The notes: generated by a model not told the origin, from the sequence alone. A stretch of 64,000 nt of DNA from Nymphaea colorata (GCF_008831285.2 NC_045139.1:2426704-2490703), one strand, 5' to 3'. Shown: positions 12,601-23,681, numbered from the stretch's first letter. Program-made: numbers and translations.

Positions 12601-12628
<28 letters not shown>
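12601..12628. repeat. (GA)n microsatellite beside the TNL1 intron 1 donor
   Basis: Fourteen GA units on the plus strand, read as a (CT)n run on the coding strand directly after the GTATGC splice donor of the TIR exon. TNL3 and TNL2 have CT-rich tracts at the same place. Confidence 0.95.
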
Positions 12629-12629
<1 letters not shown>

Positions 12630-12633
12630 ATAC

Positions 12634-12773
12634 CCTTCAACCGCATATCCAGCTTTCCTACCGATTGATCTCACAGGAGCCTTCCATGATTGAGATGAAG
12701 CAGATGCGCCATTTTGCTCTATTTCTTCTTCCTTCGTACCCTTGTGATAGAAATTCTGAAGAAGTCGATCCTT
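12634..12773 (-). pseudogene. TNL1 exon 1 remnant, TIR domain deleted
   Basis: Reading right to left from the in-frame TAG at 12774-12776, the frame encodes a short leader ending EQNGASASS joined directly to QSWKAPVRSIGRKAGYAVE, followed by the donor GTATGC. In TNL2 the same leader and the same C-terminal block are separated by the whole TIR core. From the aligned start codon TNL1 has 89 nt and TNL2 467 nt, so exactly 378 nt (126 codons) are missing and the frame is kept. The TNL2 start ATG aligns with ATA (12722-12720) here, and no other ATG lies between the stop and the donor, so this exon can no longer start a protein. Confidence 0.85.
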
Positions 12774-13552
12774 CTAAGGAGGAGCCAAAGCTGACTTGTG
12801 TGGAAGATGAAGCTTTCTCTTTCGCTTCCTAGGACAAGAATTATTTTGTTGCAACTTATAATTTTACTATTTCCAAAAATGAGCTTCATATTTTTCAATA
12901 TGCTGTTAAAAAGGTTAATGTTACATGAGTTAACATAAAGCTTGAGTAGTGGGTCCGGCAGCTCGATGTTTGAAACCCGAGCTTGAACTCAACTCGGTTC
13001 AATTAAAAAATATATATATATTATATTTTTAAAATTAAAATAAACATTTTAAATATAAAATATATTTTATTATATATATTAGTTAAATAAAAATAATATT
13101 AAATAATTTGTGAGGGAGTCCGAGCGGAGCTGATCGGACTGGGTACCATGCCCACCCTAGTTAACGGGAATGGCGTCAGAAGACGCAAAAGAGTTTCCCT
13201 CTCTTATGGAATATGCACATGAAATTGAAGAGGGATGACAAGGAAAATCCCAATTTACTTTATGTGTTACAAAATCAATTTTCTAAATTTTCAAAACATA
13301 TTTACTTTATATTCGATATTTCACTAAGAATTAGTGAGGAACCACGATTTCATATCATCTTCTCGTTGTGGCATCTTTTCTCTAACAAACAAGTTCCCTG
13401 TACTTTTACAATTGATATAACCTTTCCATGAATGAAAGAATCTTTTTTTATCTATGATACATGCTTGTTTGATTGGATAAGTCAAGTTCCATTTCAATTG
13501 AATTGGTTGTAATGTTTTCCATGTGTCAATGTTGTGTTTTCTTTCCCTCATT
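12774..13552. other. intergenic with a degenerate MITE-like fragment
   Basis: No gene seen. About 12945-13160 carries the CCGAGCTTGAACTCAACTCGG type of sequence and an AT-rich core typical of old hAT-family MITEs, but clear ends were not found. 13160-13552 is featureless AT-rich DNA. Confidence 0.4.
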
Positions 13553-13970
13553 TTAATTAGTCATCCAAACATAATAAATGCTATCCTTGTTGTAGTCCAA
13601 AATACTTAAGAAAATTAAATTGTTTTGGAGTTCATAAATGTGATGCACCTCGAGTGTTCTGATAACGTTGTCAAACATTATATTTTTAATTATACTATCC
13701 CTGGCAACTGCAATGGTCCTATTATCTTCCAAGGTCACAGTACCACCACCCATTGAGCACATATGTGGAAAGTACAACCAAGAATCAAGTATTTGACAAT
13801 CTCCAGTGGTGGTAGTAGAGACTGACATGACACTCTCACTATCAACAGTCTCCTCTTGATCAACATCAACTGTCTCATTAGAAGACTCTGCTAGCATTTT
13901 ATTTTTCCCCCTTTAGTTTGGACAATCTTTATAGATGTGCCCCTTTTGATTGCACAACATAACATTTTGG
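13553..13970 (-). pseudogene. copia gag-protease fragment
   Basis: A 114-residue minus-strand frame ends with a stretch aligning by eye with the copia protease and GAG-pre region: DSWLYFPHMC stands where copia has a WILDSG..HMC motif, followed by GGGTVTLEDN, MFDNVIRTL and NNLIFLSILD. Upstream, about 13965-13925 in another frame, NQKGHIYKDCP is the second half of a zinc knuckle. The active-site DSG is degraded and the frame is shifted between the two parts. No LTRs were found nearby. A dead scrap of a copia family different from Copia1 and Copia2. Confidence 0.6.
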
Positions 13971-15792
13971 GTTTGTTCATTAATTTGGATTCTGATTTTG
14001 GCCTACCCTTCTTTCCAAACTCTATTTTACAATTCCACCTTTCAGTATCAGGCCATTTGGCCAATCCTCGCTATGAGTTTTTAATACTTGCCTTTTCAAG
14101 TTTCATCTCCTCAGGGTTCAAGGAAGACTTGACATCTTATATACAAATATCATCTTTCCCATATAGGAAAATATCAACAAAATTCTTTAGGCTTTGTTGC
14201 TAAAAAGGAGTTATATATTCTCGTTCTGCTCCCGTTCCTGTGAGCTTCCTTGCGATCCTTGCCTTCCGGTGACCTTTTTTTTTTGGTCGCATTTTTCTCT
14301 TCTTTGGTTGCATCCACCACCAACTGATTGTGGCATTGTCACCAGTGGGCCGATTTTCTAATGATCAGGAAACATCTGCTCATTGTCCAGCGACATGGGT
14401 GGTTGAACTTTCTTCGGCGGAGGAGAAACATAAAATTAAAAGATGGAACTTGGAAGCAGCAAGTTCTGATCCGCTCTGGCAGATGCAATGGTTTCTTACC
14501 TCCTGACTGAAAGGAAAAACACAAAGCCCGAACAACTAAGGCAAGAGTGTTCATAGAGCAAGGAAATTAGGTATGTTCCTCCCTCTTTTTTTGTTCCCCT
14601 GTTTCCCCTTCAATTTTCTGAGGATAGAAATAGGGTGTCTAGCTACCTTAGCCTCCGCTGGACGGCTGCTATTCTATGTTGTCCAGATGTTCCCGTGCAG
14701 GAGCATCAAGGGTTAGTGTTAATCCTATTTTTTGGAGTTACTAGAATCAAATTTATTGTGGTTTTAGCATGTTTTTTTCTAATTCAATCCTTACTGCTTC
14801 AGATTGGTCGACTGACGAGTTCTCTTTGCAGTGGATCCCATTCCTCTCTACAAACCTATTTTCATGAGTTACGATTTCCGTTATTGTTGACCTTCAGAAC
14901 TATTTGACTACGCTATTAAATGTGCCCCTCCTTGTAGCATGTGTAATGGAGGTTTCGAGGCATTCAGCAATAACGATGACAACGAATCACCAATGGATAA
15001 GGAAACAAAGTAAATCTAGAGACAAAGGATTTACTATATAGGAGGCTCTCTAATACATAATTAGATCACTCTGCCAGAAGCAGAACAGCAGATTCCGAAG
15101 GAGCACTGAAGAAACTCACAGCACGTGCTAGACAATGCAAGCCTCTTCGAGGAAATCATACTCGTGTCCTGCAGTTCAAGCAAGGGGCCTTCTATGAAGA
15201 CGAAGATTACTGGCAGATTACATTATGCTTGAGATTCTCTAAAATGCTGATGAAGAAATTGATGGGCTATGTTACTATGTTTAACATATAGCATTTTAGG
15301 ATGGGTAGGATCTATTTTATCAAGTTTGCAGGGAGAACAAGCATTTCCTGTTGTGGTCAGAAAAAAAAATATGATAATCGGATTTGTTTCTTTAATAAAT
15401 AGAAAGTTTCTTGGAAATTATGCAGAACTCAGATGGAACTTTTCTCGAAAGAAGCGATAGATGTACTCCTCAAACAGACAGGTGCCCAACTCATGACCAA
15501 CTTTTATGCAAACTTTGACACTCAAATTATGTTAGAACCTTTGCATCTGTGCTAGATACAAACAAATCCAGGCCAACCCAAATTATTTTTCTTAAATTAA
15601 GACACTTTGCATTTAATTATTTCGAACAACAGTTACACTCGAAAGTTGCAACGCAACCGAACCTAACATGTACAGTAAGTCGTAGCTTTTCTGATTTTTT
15701 GTTTTCACCAGGGATGGTGTCTCTGTACTGCCGTGGGAAAAGGTATTTCCTCGGCATCGCTGACATAGTGAGAAGGTAGCAATGTAGCATTC
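13971..15792. other. intergenic, no gene seen
   Basis: Short frames only, none with recognisable domains. The right end (about 15.5-15.79 kb) would hold the TNL2 3' UTR. Some moderately GC-rich patches (14.3-14.5 and 15.1-15.2 kb) may be older transposon or gene debris that I cannot identify. Confidence 0.45.
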
Positions 15793-18615
15793 TCAGGACT
15801 TGAGTCTACTGCATCCCTGTTTTGAGCATTTAAGTCTACTGCATCCCTCTTTTGAGTATTTAACAAGTCGAGGCAATAAATCAATGGATTCGGACAACTC
15901 TTCAATATCTGACTTGTCCAAAACCACAATTTTTAGGTTCTTGCAATTGCCAATAGCAGTAGGTAATCTTCTTAACTTACTCTCACTCAAGTCCAATTCC
16001 CTGAGGTCGGTCAAGGCGCATATTGAATCCGGCAGTTCAGTAAATGCTGTACCTTTCAGGTGAAGAGCTTGTAGTGAACGGAGACCGCCAATAGAATGTG
16101 GTAACTCCTCCAGCGCCTGACAGTGATCAGCAATTAGTATCTCAAGGTTCTTCAGGCATCCCAAGGCGTCAGGCAAACATCTGAGCTTGGAACACCCAGC
16201 CAATAGAAGTTTCCTGACAGATGGCACTTTACAGATCGAATCTGGTAATTTCTCCAGACACGAGCAGTTCGATAGATTAATGGTTTCAAGGATATTCAAC
16301 CCGAAGGAATCAGGCAAACATCTGAGCTTGGAACACCCAGCCAGCAGAAGTTCCCTGAGAACTGGCAAATAACAGATTGAATCTGGCAGCTTTACTAGAT
16401 TCCGGCAGTCCTTCATATTCAACAAGGCTAGCCTACTCAATTTCTCAATGTCTGGATGTATCTCTTTCAGCTTCGAGCAACCTTCGAGAATCAGCAGCTT
16501 CATCTCAGGGAACGTGGACAAACCTTCCGTGCTACGAAGCTGACCACAGCCGCTAAGGTTGAGGACCTTCAACTTATTAAAAACCTGTCAGCACAAAGGA
16601 AAATATTTTTACAGCGATTCATCTATACAAGGTGGCAGAAAAAAAAAATCTCTTACTACCGACTTGACTTTCTTTCCGAGATGGCTTCCAAGGTCGAATA
16701 ATCCTGCCATGGGACAGGTCAAGTACCACCACCTCCTCGAGTTTGAGACTAGAAAATGAATTCAAAGGGGAAGCATGCCACTCCATCCATTTTAAATGAG
16801 GAGGGATGAGTTCGGAACAGAAGCTGTTGCCTTTGAATCTTAGAACTTCAAGATTTGGTATCCTCAAATTTTCTAGGTGGCTGGCTGTACTTTGTTGTCC
16901 AACATCATTCATAAGATTGATGCCTTTCACAAGTCTCATGTTCTACAAGAATATTCAGAATTAGTAAGCAGATAATGTCGAGAAAGCAGACGAAGCTAAC
17001 AAAAAAATGTCTGTAAAATTAACATTAGCAGAGCCTGTGTCATTTTCTAATAATAGTCACAAATAACGTCTCATAATTTTATACGATGAGACTTTTTTTC
17101 AATTATAATATTAGGTTTGAAAAAATAAAGAAAATGGTATTTAAAAAAAAAAAACTAAAAATGAGGGAAAATAAAATAAATATGAAAATCATAGCACAAC
17201 CAACAAAAGATAAATAGATTTACAACAAGTAAAAAAATAGAAAATAAAAAAAAACTGTTTGACATGAAAAAAATACAAAAAAACATGTTTTTTCAAAAAA
17301 ATATGTTTTAAAAGTTTTAGACAGCATTTCATTTTCTAATAACAGGTTTTTTGTGACTATCTGAACTGGATAGTTTTGATGACCAATAAAAGGTAATCTC
17401 ACTTAGATGTTGCAGGGCTATGGACCTACGGTGAGCAGGGTATACAAGGCCAACGGCAAAACCCTTCCCCTAAATTGTCCAAAAATAATTGGTACTGACA
17501 TGCCATGCGACAAAAGATCTGCCGGAGTGAAAAAAAATCCACTTCTTCATTATGCGATGCTTCAATGACATCATCATGGCTCCACAGCCTGCTATACTTA
17601 TTTTCCTATCGAACAAGTTCCATCCCCATCTCTCGTATCAGATCATGCATTTGAAGCCTATTCTCATGATTTATCTTTATTAGGCACCTGTTCGAGAGCT
17701 CTATGATTGCGTCGATACCGTTCTGCCATCTGTGGCGTGCAATTTCTTCATTCACCCCAATAAACAGGCACGCTATGTCGATAAATACGCTTTGGTGGTG
17801 TACATCTTGAAGTTCCCTGTAGCTCAACTCTAAAATTTTGTTGATTTCTGCTGGGGGAGACTTCGTCCAAGCATCAATGGACTCTTTCCATAATGATTTA
17901 TCTCTCTGACGCAGTAAGCGGCCCAAAATCTTAAGAGCCAAGGGCAGGTTACGTGCGTCGTGCATAGCTTACGACGTCTTTCAAAAGATCCTCATACCCT
18001 GGTTCAGATTGATTCCCCTTGGCGTGATAGCTAAGCAGTTCAAGTGAATGCTCTTCGTTCAATATTTTAACTTTATAGACATTATGTACCCATTTCCTGG
18101 TTAGATATGTAGTCATCGCAGGGCTGGGGGCTGTCATGATAATTCTACTCCCAGGTCCAAACCAACCCGGATCTCCAGCCAATGCGTCCATTTGATCCAC
18201 GCGATTCACATCATCAAGGATAATAAGTGCCTTCTTACATGGAAGTCTTCTGCGAAGCAGGGCTTTACCGCTGCTGACTAGTGTTATATCTTCTCGATAT
18301 TCAAGAATGTCTTCGAGTAACCGCATTTGGCAGCTGCAGAGATCCTCCTTTTTTTTGTTACGCATCTCAAGAAAAGAATAAGCATCAAAATTTCCGGAAA
18401 TGCGATTGCGGACGGCCTTGGCGAGAGTTGTCTTTCCGATGCCATCCATACCATATAGGCAAACAATGCGGACATTGCCGTTGTCTTCAAGAGCCAATAG
18501 CTGTGTTATTTCGTCAACGCGCTCATCGATTCCAACGGAATAGCCTATGTCATCATGAATCTTCACCCGTTGACTGACCTCCTTCACAATTTTGTTGATG
18601 TAAGATACCTCAGAA
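15793..18615 (-). pseudogene. TNL2 body: NB-ARC and LRR exons, disrupted
   Basis: Tandem paralogue of TNL1. Exon 2 (18615-17543) encodes NB-ARC with GMDGIGKTT, ALIILDDVN, NLPLALKILGR and MHDLIREMG. Exon 3 (16942-16664) is the linker and exon 4 (16584-15793) the LRRs. Exon 2 contains a 7-bp insertion at 17952-17965 (TATGCACGACGCACGTAAC, an imperfect GCACG duplication) just before the GLPL motif, and a TAG at 17606-17608 shortly after MHD. Exons 1 and 2 sum to 1540 nt; subtracting 7 gives 1533, a whole number of codons, which supports the insertion call. The donor of exon 2 is a weak GTGGAT where TNL1 has GTAAGA. Repaired on paper the protein would be about 867 residues, a usual TNL length. As it stands it is a pseudogene. 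Confidence 0.9.
17047..17365. repeat. AT-rich MITE-like element in TNL2 intron 2
   Basis: The left end reads ATAGTCACAAATAACG and the right end GGTTTTTTGTGACTAT, an imperfect terminal inverted repeat about 16 bp long around a poly-A/poly-T rich core. The right part resembles 55640-55965 (shared GATTTACAACAA and the GCATTTCATTTTCT then TTTTTTGTGACTATC ending), so it is a dispersed family. No clear target duplication was found. Confidence 0.55.
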
Positions 18616-19096
18616 CTGCAGTGTCAACGTTGCAGAACATCAAATTGCAGCAAGCTGAAGCAATATCTGAAATTAGCATGCAAACTCACAGCTGTGGTGG
18701 ACACGATGAGGCGATGGGATCCTACCACCGATCCCCTCAATCTCACCAATGATCGGAGTTTGGTCTGAACTCTAGTGCGGGCCAGTCAATTGTTTAATCC
18801 AGCGGAGCATTGCAGTACAGAATTTCAATTCGAGGAGTGGTCGGACTTCAAATCACATCGAATCCGAGATCGAGGATAAACAAACATGGCAGAGACCAAG
18901 ATAGAGACTCCAGAAAGGATTCTCAAAGGTTAATCCCTCAGGAAATTAATCCAACCCTTGAATGGATTTTTTTTCTCCTTGAAACGAACAGGATTTTTTG
19001 TTTGAGAAATTACGAATCTAATGATCAAGTGATAAAATAGTGGGCCTACCTAAGAACAACTCATTTAGATCGCAAATAAACCCCAAAAAACAGAAT
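18616..19096 (-). other. TNL2 intron 1, NB-ARC-proximal part
   Basis: Intron sequence between the exon 2 acceptor (CTGCAG) and the Copia2 insertion. It resembles TNL1 intron 1 at about 7330-7560. No coding content. Confidence 0.7.
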
Positions 19097-19101
19097 CTTT
19101 G

Positions 19102-19391
19102 TGATAAACTGAGACAATGATTAGAAAAGAAGGAGGTGGAGAGAAAGAATGGCACACGGTTTACGTGGTTCAGCTTTGCAGCCTACATCCACGAGCAAGA
19201 GAGACCAATATGATGATATATTCACCACTGCTGATACACTTGTCTTTATACATCAAGGGAATATTAAAAGGAAAGGAAATTTGAGAAATTTCCATAAACA
19301 ATGTATACGTTAATTGATGACCGTTGCCCAACTTTATTTCCTTGCCAATAGTTGCCATATTGATCTTCTTTTGGTCGTTGCAATTCTGTCA
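19102..19391 (-). repeat. Copia2 3' LTR (290 bp)
   Basis: On the element strand it starts TGACAGAATT and ends CAGTTTATCA, the canonical TG...CA ends. A likely TATA box, TGTATAAAGAC, lies at about 19254-19243. The first three bases (19391-19389) also serve as the stop codon of gag-pol. Confidence 0.97.
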
Positions 19392-22300
19392 CTCCCCCTC
19401 AAGTGGGGCGTACATGTTGTGACATCCCCACTTGCTAGTGGCTATATTCAATTTCAGTTTGCTGACTCCTTTAGTTAAGGCATCGGCAACTTGATCGGTG
19501 CCTTTAATGTAAGGAGTTCTAATTTCTCCAGATATGACTTTCTCTCTGATGTAATGACAATCGATCTCAATATGTTTGGTTCTCTCATGAAATACAGGGT
19601 TTGTAGATATGTGTATTGCAGCCATGTTGTCACAAAACATATCCATTGGCTTGGTAATACTAAAACCCATTTCTTCAACAAGGTTCTTAGTCCATGTGAG
19701 CTCACTAGCACCAGATGCCATTGCACGGTATTCTGCTTCTGCACTAGACTTAGCCACCACTCTCTGTTTCTTGCTTTTCCAAGATACTAGATTTCCTCCG
19801 ACAAAAACACAGTATCCTGTGGTAGATCTTCTGTCACTAATGTCACCTGCCCAATCAGCATCAGTAAAACCAACAATGTCAATATTTTTGTTTCTTTTAT
19901 ACCAGAGTCCTTGCCCTGGAGTACCCTTCACATATCTGAGGATGCGATCAACTGCGTTCATGTGAGATTCTCTTGGACTTTGCATATATCTGCTAATGAC
20001 ATTCACAGCATAAGAGATGTCAGGACGAGTAACTGATAGATATATCAACTTACCCACAAGTCGTTGGAACCTTTCTTTTTCAACTTCAGGTTCATCATCG
20101 CAAGGTCCAATTTTGAGGTTTGGTTCAATAGGAGTGTCTGCCGGTCGAGCATCTAACTTTCCAGTCTCCTTTAAAATATCTAATGCATACTTTCTTTGAC
20201 ATAGCATAATACCTTTATACGATTGAGCAACTTCAATACCAAGAAAATATTTGAGTTTTCCCAAATCCTTTATGTCAAAGGTTTTCTTTAAGTAGTCTTT
20301 CAGAATCTGAATGCCTTCTGTATCATTTCCAGCCACAACTATGTCGTCTACGTAAACTAAGACCACAGTGATGTTTTCTCCACATTTTTTGACAAATAAG
20401 CTATTGTCTGAGTGACACTTGTGGTACCTTGATTTTTCCAATGCCTGACTCAACTTTATGTACCAAGCTCTGGGAGATTGTTTTAAGCCATATATAGCTT
20501 TATTGAGTTTGCAGACTCTTCCTTTCCTTTCATCTGGGTGACCTGGTGGTAAAGACATATAAATTTCTTCATTGAGTTCTCCTTGTAAGAAGGCGTTTTT
20601 GACATCTAGTTGATGTAGACTCCAATTCAAGTTGCAAGCAATAGAAAGCAATATTCTCAAGGTGTTCATCTTTGCGACAGGAGCAAATGTTTCTTCATAA
20701 TCCAACCCTTTAGTCTGTGTGAACCCTTTAGCCACTAGACGAGCCTTGTATCTCTCTAAGGATCCATCGCTATTGTACTTTACTCTATAATGCCATTTGC
20801 ACCCCACTATGTTTGTGTTTTTTGGTGCGGTGACAACCTCCCATGTTCTGTTTCGCCTTAGAGCTTCAAGTTCTTCATCCATAGCCTTCCTCCAATTAGG
20901 ATCTTCTTGAGCCTCTTGAAATGACTTAGGCTCTTGAATGTTATCAAGATTTCTAACAAACTTGGCATGATTGTTGGAAATTTGATTGTAGGACACATAT
21001 TTGTTGATTGGGTAGGTTTCATAATCTACTAGGCGTGAAGGAGCGTGCCTAATTCTCTCAGATCTTCTGAGAAGTGTTGAGTTGTTCTCTACATCTTCGG
21101 TAGTAGTTGCAAGTTCTTGATCATTTGTGGGGCTTTCATTCTCAGCATGAATCTCATTATTGGCTCCCTGTACATCAACCACAGTGATAAACAAGTCATC
21201 ATAATCATGCAAAGTTGAGTTAGTGGGCTCCCCCTGACTTTGTCCATCTATATTGACGTTAAAGTAAGAGAGAGATTCATTGAATTGCACATCACGGGAA
21301 ATAAAAGTTTTTCTAGAGACAGGGTTATAGCAAACGTACCCTTTACTTTGCATATCATAGCCCACAAAAATGCATTTAATAGATCGAGGACTTAACTTGT
21401 CTCTTTTTGATGGATGTTGCCACACGTATGCAACACATCCGAACACCCGAAGATGATCGAGCTTAGGTTGAGATCCCATGAGACGCTTGATAGGACTATG
21501 GTAGTTCAACAATTTGCTCGGAGTCCTATTAATAACATAGCATGCTGTAGAAATAGCATATTTCCAATAATTTTTTGGTACATTCATCTGAAACAAGAAA
21601 CTTCTTGCTACTTCGAGTAAATGTCTATTTTTCCTTTCAGATATACCGTTTTGTTGAGGTGTATCCACACAAGACGTCTCATGTCTAATACCATGTTCAC
21701 CAAGAAAAAAATTGAAATCATGATTTTTATATTCAGTGCCATTGTCAGATCTAATACTTTTAATTTTCAGTCCATATTGAGTTTCAATCATTTTGTAAAA
21801 ATTTTTGAAGTGAGAGAACACTTCGGACTTATTTTTCATAAAATAGACCCACATGGTCCTAGAAAAATCATCAATGAAAAGCACATAGTAACGAAATCCA
21901 TCCATAGAATCAATAGGCGCAGGGCCCCAAACATCAGAGTGTATTAAATCAAATGGTTTTTGGCTAATGGAATCAGATAAAGAAAATTTAGGTCTAGTCA
22001 TTCTAGCAAATTTGCATATTTCACACTCTCTACAATTGAAACAAAGATTAGGAAATAGATATTCTAAAATTCTAGAAGATGGATGTCCCATCCTTTGGTG
22101 CCAAATTTCTCCATTGTTGGCATGATTCACGTTCAATGCATGATTCATAGTTCTTATTTGATAGAGTCCATGGATGAGTTGCCCTTCACCAATCGTCTTC
22201 TGAGTCATCCGATCCTGAAAAATAACATTAGTAGCAGAAAATACTACATTGCAATTTAATTCCTTTGTAATTTTAGCAACTGATAGGAGATTGTTAGTAA

Positions 22301-23630
22301 GGTTAGGCATGACAAGCACATTGCTTAAATGACTTTTGTTAAAAAAATCTATTTTACCCGATCCATTGACAGCTATTGGAGCCCCGTTGGCAGCAGCTAC
22401 AGGACCAATATCTTTAGAATGACAATAGGAACTTAAGAGAGAAGATTTATTGGCCATGTGATCTGTTGCTCCCGAGTCAACTATCCATTGTAAATCTTGA
22501 CCATCAATGTTATTAACAGAAGTAAGAGCCATACCTGATTTGATTGTACCTTTGTTCCCCAAGTTGGTTGCGATGCCGGCGGTTCTTTGGACTTGAAGTT
22601 CTTTAATCATTTCAGCCAATTTGTCCAAAGTGATCTGATTTTCCAATGAAGTCGTGGCATGATTTGCTTGATTGGAGTTGTGATCTCTTTTTTCTTGATT
22701 GCGAGCCATGCTTCTAATGAAAGAATTCTGCCCTTTTTCAGGTTTCCCATGAAGGAACCAGCAGGAATCTCGAGAGTGCCCATTCCTCTTGCAGTGAGTG
22801 CACTTGACTTTCCTAGAGTCCTCACGTTTGTATTTGAATGACCTCTCACCGGTGGTAGAATAAGCATTATTGCTTGTTGCAAAAGCCAATTTTTCTTCAT
22901 TGGGTATTTCTTGATAACCGTCAGCCAGCATTCCCATAGCCTTACGCCTGGACTCTTCACGCATAAGCAAGGATAAAACTGATGCTAGAGAAGGCAAATC
23001 ATGGGCCATAAGTATTTGACTACGAAGTTGTTCATAATCATTAGGCAGGCCGGCTAAAATTTCAAAGATGCGATCTTGTTCACGCTGCCTTTTGGCCTTA
23101 GTAAGGTCTGTAGTAAGAGGTGAGTATATGTCCATCTCATCCCATATTGCTTTAAATGTACCAAGATATTCACTAATAGATGACATTCCTTTTTTCAAGC
23201 AACCCTTCTTTTGTGCTAATTGATACATACGGGCAGTATTGTATTGTTCTCCATAAAGGTCTTTGGCCCCTTGCCAAACTTCTTCGGCGGTTTCTAAGAA
23301 GGTAAAACTTGTTGCGATCTTGGGCTCCATAGAATTTATGAGCCAAGATGCTACAGTGTCGTTGGTGGACCTCCATTCCTTGTATTTTGGATCATTAATG
23401 GCAGGTTTTTTTATACTACCGTCAATATAATCCAACTTAGATTTTCCACTAAGAAATCGTGTAACTGCCTTAGACCATGGCAAATAGTTGAAACCATCAA
23501 GCAAGGTGTGAGTAATTTTGAGATTGGGGTTACCTTGTTCATGAACGACAATCTTATGCATCGACCCATCGCTGGTTTGAATGATGGTGGCTTCATCGTT
23601 GTCATTCCTGGTTTCCCTTTCTTGCTCCAT
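19389..23630 (-). CDS. Copia2 gag-pol polyprotein, intact (1413 aa)
   Basis: A single open frame from the ATG at 23630. Order: gag (residues about 1-270), zinc knuckle CTHCKRNGHSRDSC (about 277), aspartic protease WIVDSGATDHM (about 385), GAG-pre-integrase IWHQRMGHPS (about 510), integrase with SDVWGP and IRSDNGTEY (about 560-720), reverse transcriptase with VYVDDIVVAGND (about 1120) and RNase H with KSSAEAEYRAMA and KHIEIDCHYIREKV (about 1290-1390). Protease-integrase-RT-RNase H is the copia order and the length is normal for the family. It makes particles, reverse transcribes its RNA and integrates the cDNA. It differs clearly from Copia1, so it belongs to another lineage. All key motifs are present. 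Confidence 0.97.
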   Translation of the reverse strand: MEQERETRNDNDEATIIQTSDGSMHKIVVHEQGNPNLKITHTLLDGFNYLPWSKAVTRFLSGKSKLDYIDGSIKKPAINDPKYKEWRSTNDTVASWLINSMEPKIATSFTFLETAEEVWQGAKDLYGEQYNTARMYQLAQKKGCLKKGMSSISEYLGTFKAIWDEMDIYSPLTTDLTKAKRQREQDRIFEILAGLPNDYEQLRSQILMAHDLPSLASVLSLLMREESRRKAMGMLADGYQEIPNEEKLAFATSNNAYSTTGERSFKYKREDSRKVKCTHCKRNGHSRDSCWFLHGKPEKGQNSFIRSMARNQEKRDHNSNQANHATTSLENQITLDKLAEMIKELQVQRTAGIATNLGNKGTIKSGMALTSVNNIDGQDLQWIVDSGATDHMANKSSLLSSYCHSKDIGPVAAANGAPIAVNGSGKIDFFNKSHLSNVLVMPNLTNNLLSVAKITKELNCNVVFSATNVIFQDRMTQKTIGEGQLIHGLYQIRTMNHALNVNHANNGEIWHQRMGHPSSRILEYLFPNLCFNCRECEICKFARMTRPKFSLSDSISQKPFDLIHSDVWGPAPIDSMDGFRYYVLFIDDFSRTMWVYFMKNKSEVFSHFKNFYKMIETQYGLKIKSIRSDNGTEYKNHDFNFFLGEHGIRHETSCVDTPQQNGISERKNRHLLEVARSFLFQMNVPKNYWKYAISTACYVINRTPSKLLNYHSPIKRLMGSQPKLDHLRVFGCVAYVWQHPSKRDKLSPRSIKCIFVGYDMQSKGYVCYNPVSRKTFISRDVQFNESLSYFNVNIDGQSQGEPTNSTLHDYDDLFITVVDVQGANNEIHAENESPTNDQELATTTEDVENNSTLLRRSERIRHAPSRLVDYETYPINKYVSYNQISNNHAKFVRNLDNIQEPKSFQEAQEDPNWRKAMDEELEALRRNRTWEVVTAPKNTNIVGCKWHYRVKYNSDGSLERYKARLVAKGFTQTKGLDYEETFAPVAKMNTLRILLSIACNLNWSLHQLDVKNAFLQGELNEEIYMSLPPGHPDERKGRVCKLNKAIYGLKQSPRAWYIKLSQALEKSRYHKCHSDNSLFVKKCGENITVVLVYVDDIVVAGNDTEGIQILKDYLKKTFDIKDLGKLKYFLGIEVAQSYKGIMLCQRKYALDILKETGKLDARPADTPIEPNLKIGPCDDEPEVEKERFQRLVGKLIYLSVTRPDISYAVNVISRYMQSPRESHMNAVDRILRYVKGTPGQGLWYKRNKNIDIVGFTDADWAGDISDRRSTTGYCVFVGGNLVSWKSKKQRVVAKSSAEAEYRAMASGASELTWTKNLVEEMGFSITKPMDMFCDNMAAIHISTNPVFHERTKHIEIDCHYIREKVISGEIRTPYIKGTDQVADALTKGVSKLKLNIATSKWGCHNMYAPLEGE
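19392..19402 (-). other. Copia2 polypurine tract
   Basis: On the element strand TTGAGGGGGAG sits directly before the 3' LTR. This is the expected plus-strand primer. It overlaps the last codons of gag-pol (encoding LEGE). Confidence 0.85.
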
Positions 23631-23681
23631 AATGACTCACTGTTTGAAGCTTGATGGTGTTTGTCTCATATGATCTTCTTA

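Noticed and set aside
12176-12832. 218-residue plus-strand ORF
   Set aside because: It runs through the Copia1 3' LTR, a GA microsatellite and the antisense of the TNL1 TIR remnant.
19170-19358. 62-residue ORF repeated identically at 23763-23951
   Set aside because: Lies wholly inside the Copia2 LTRs and has no domain.
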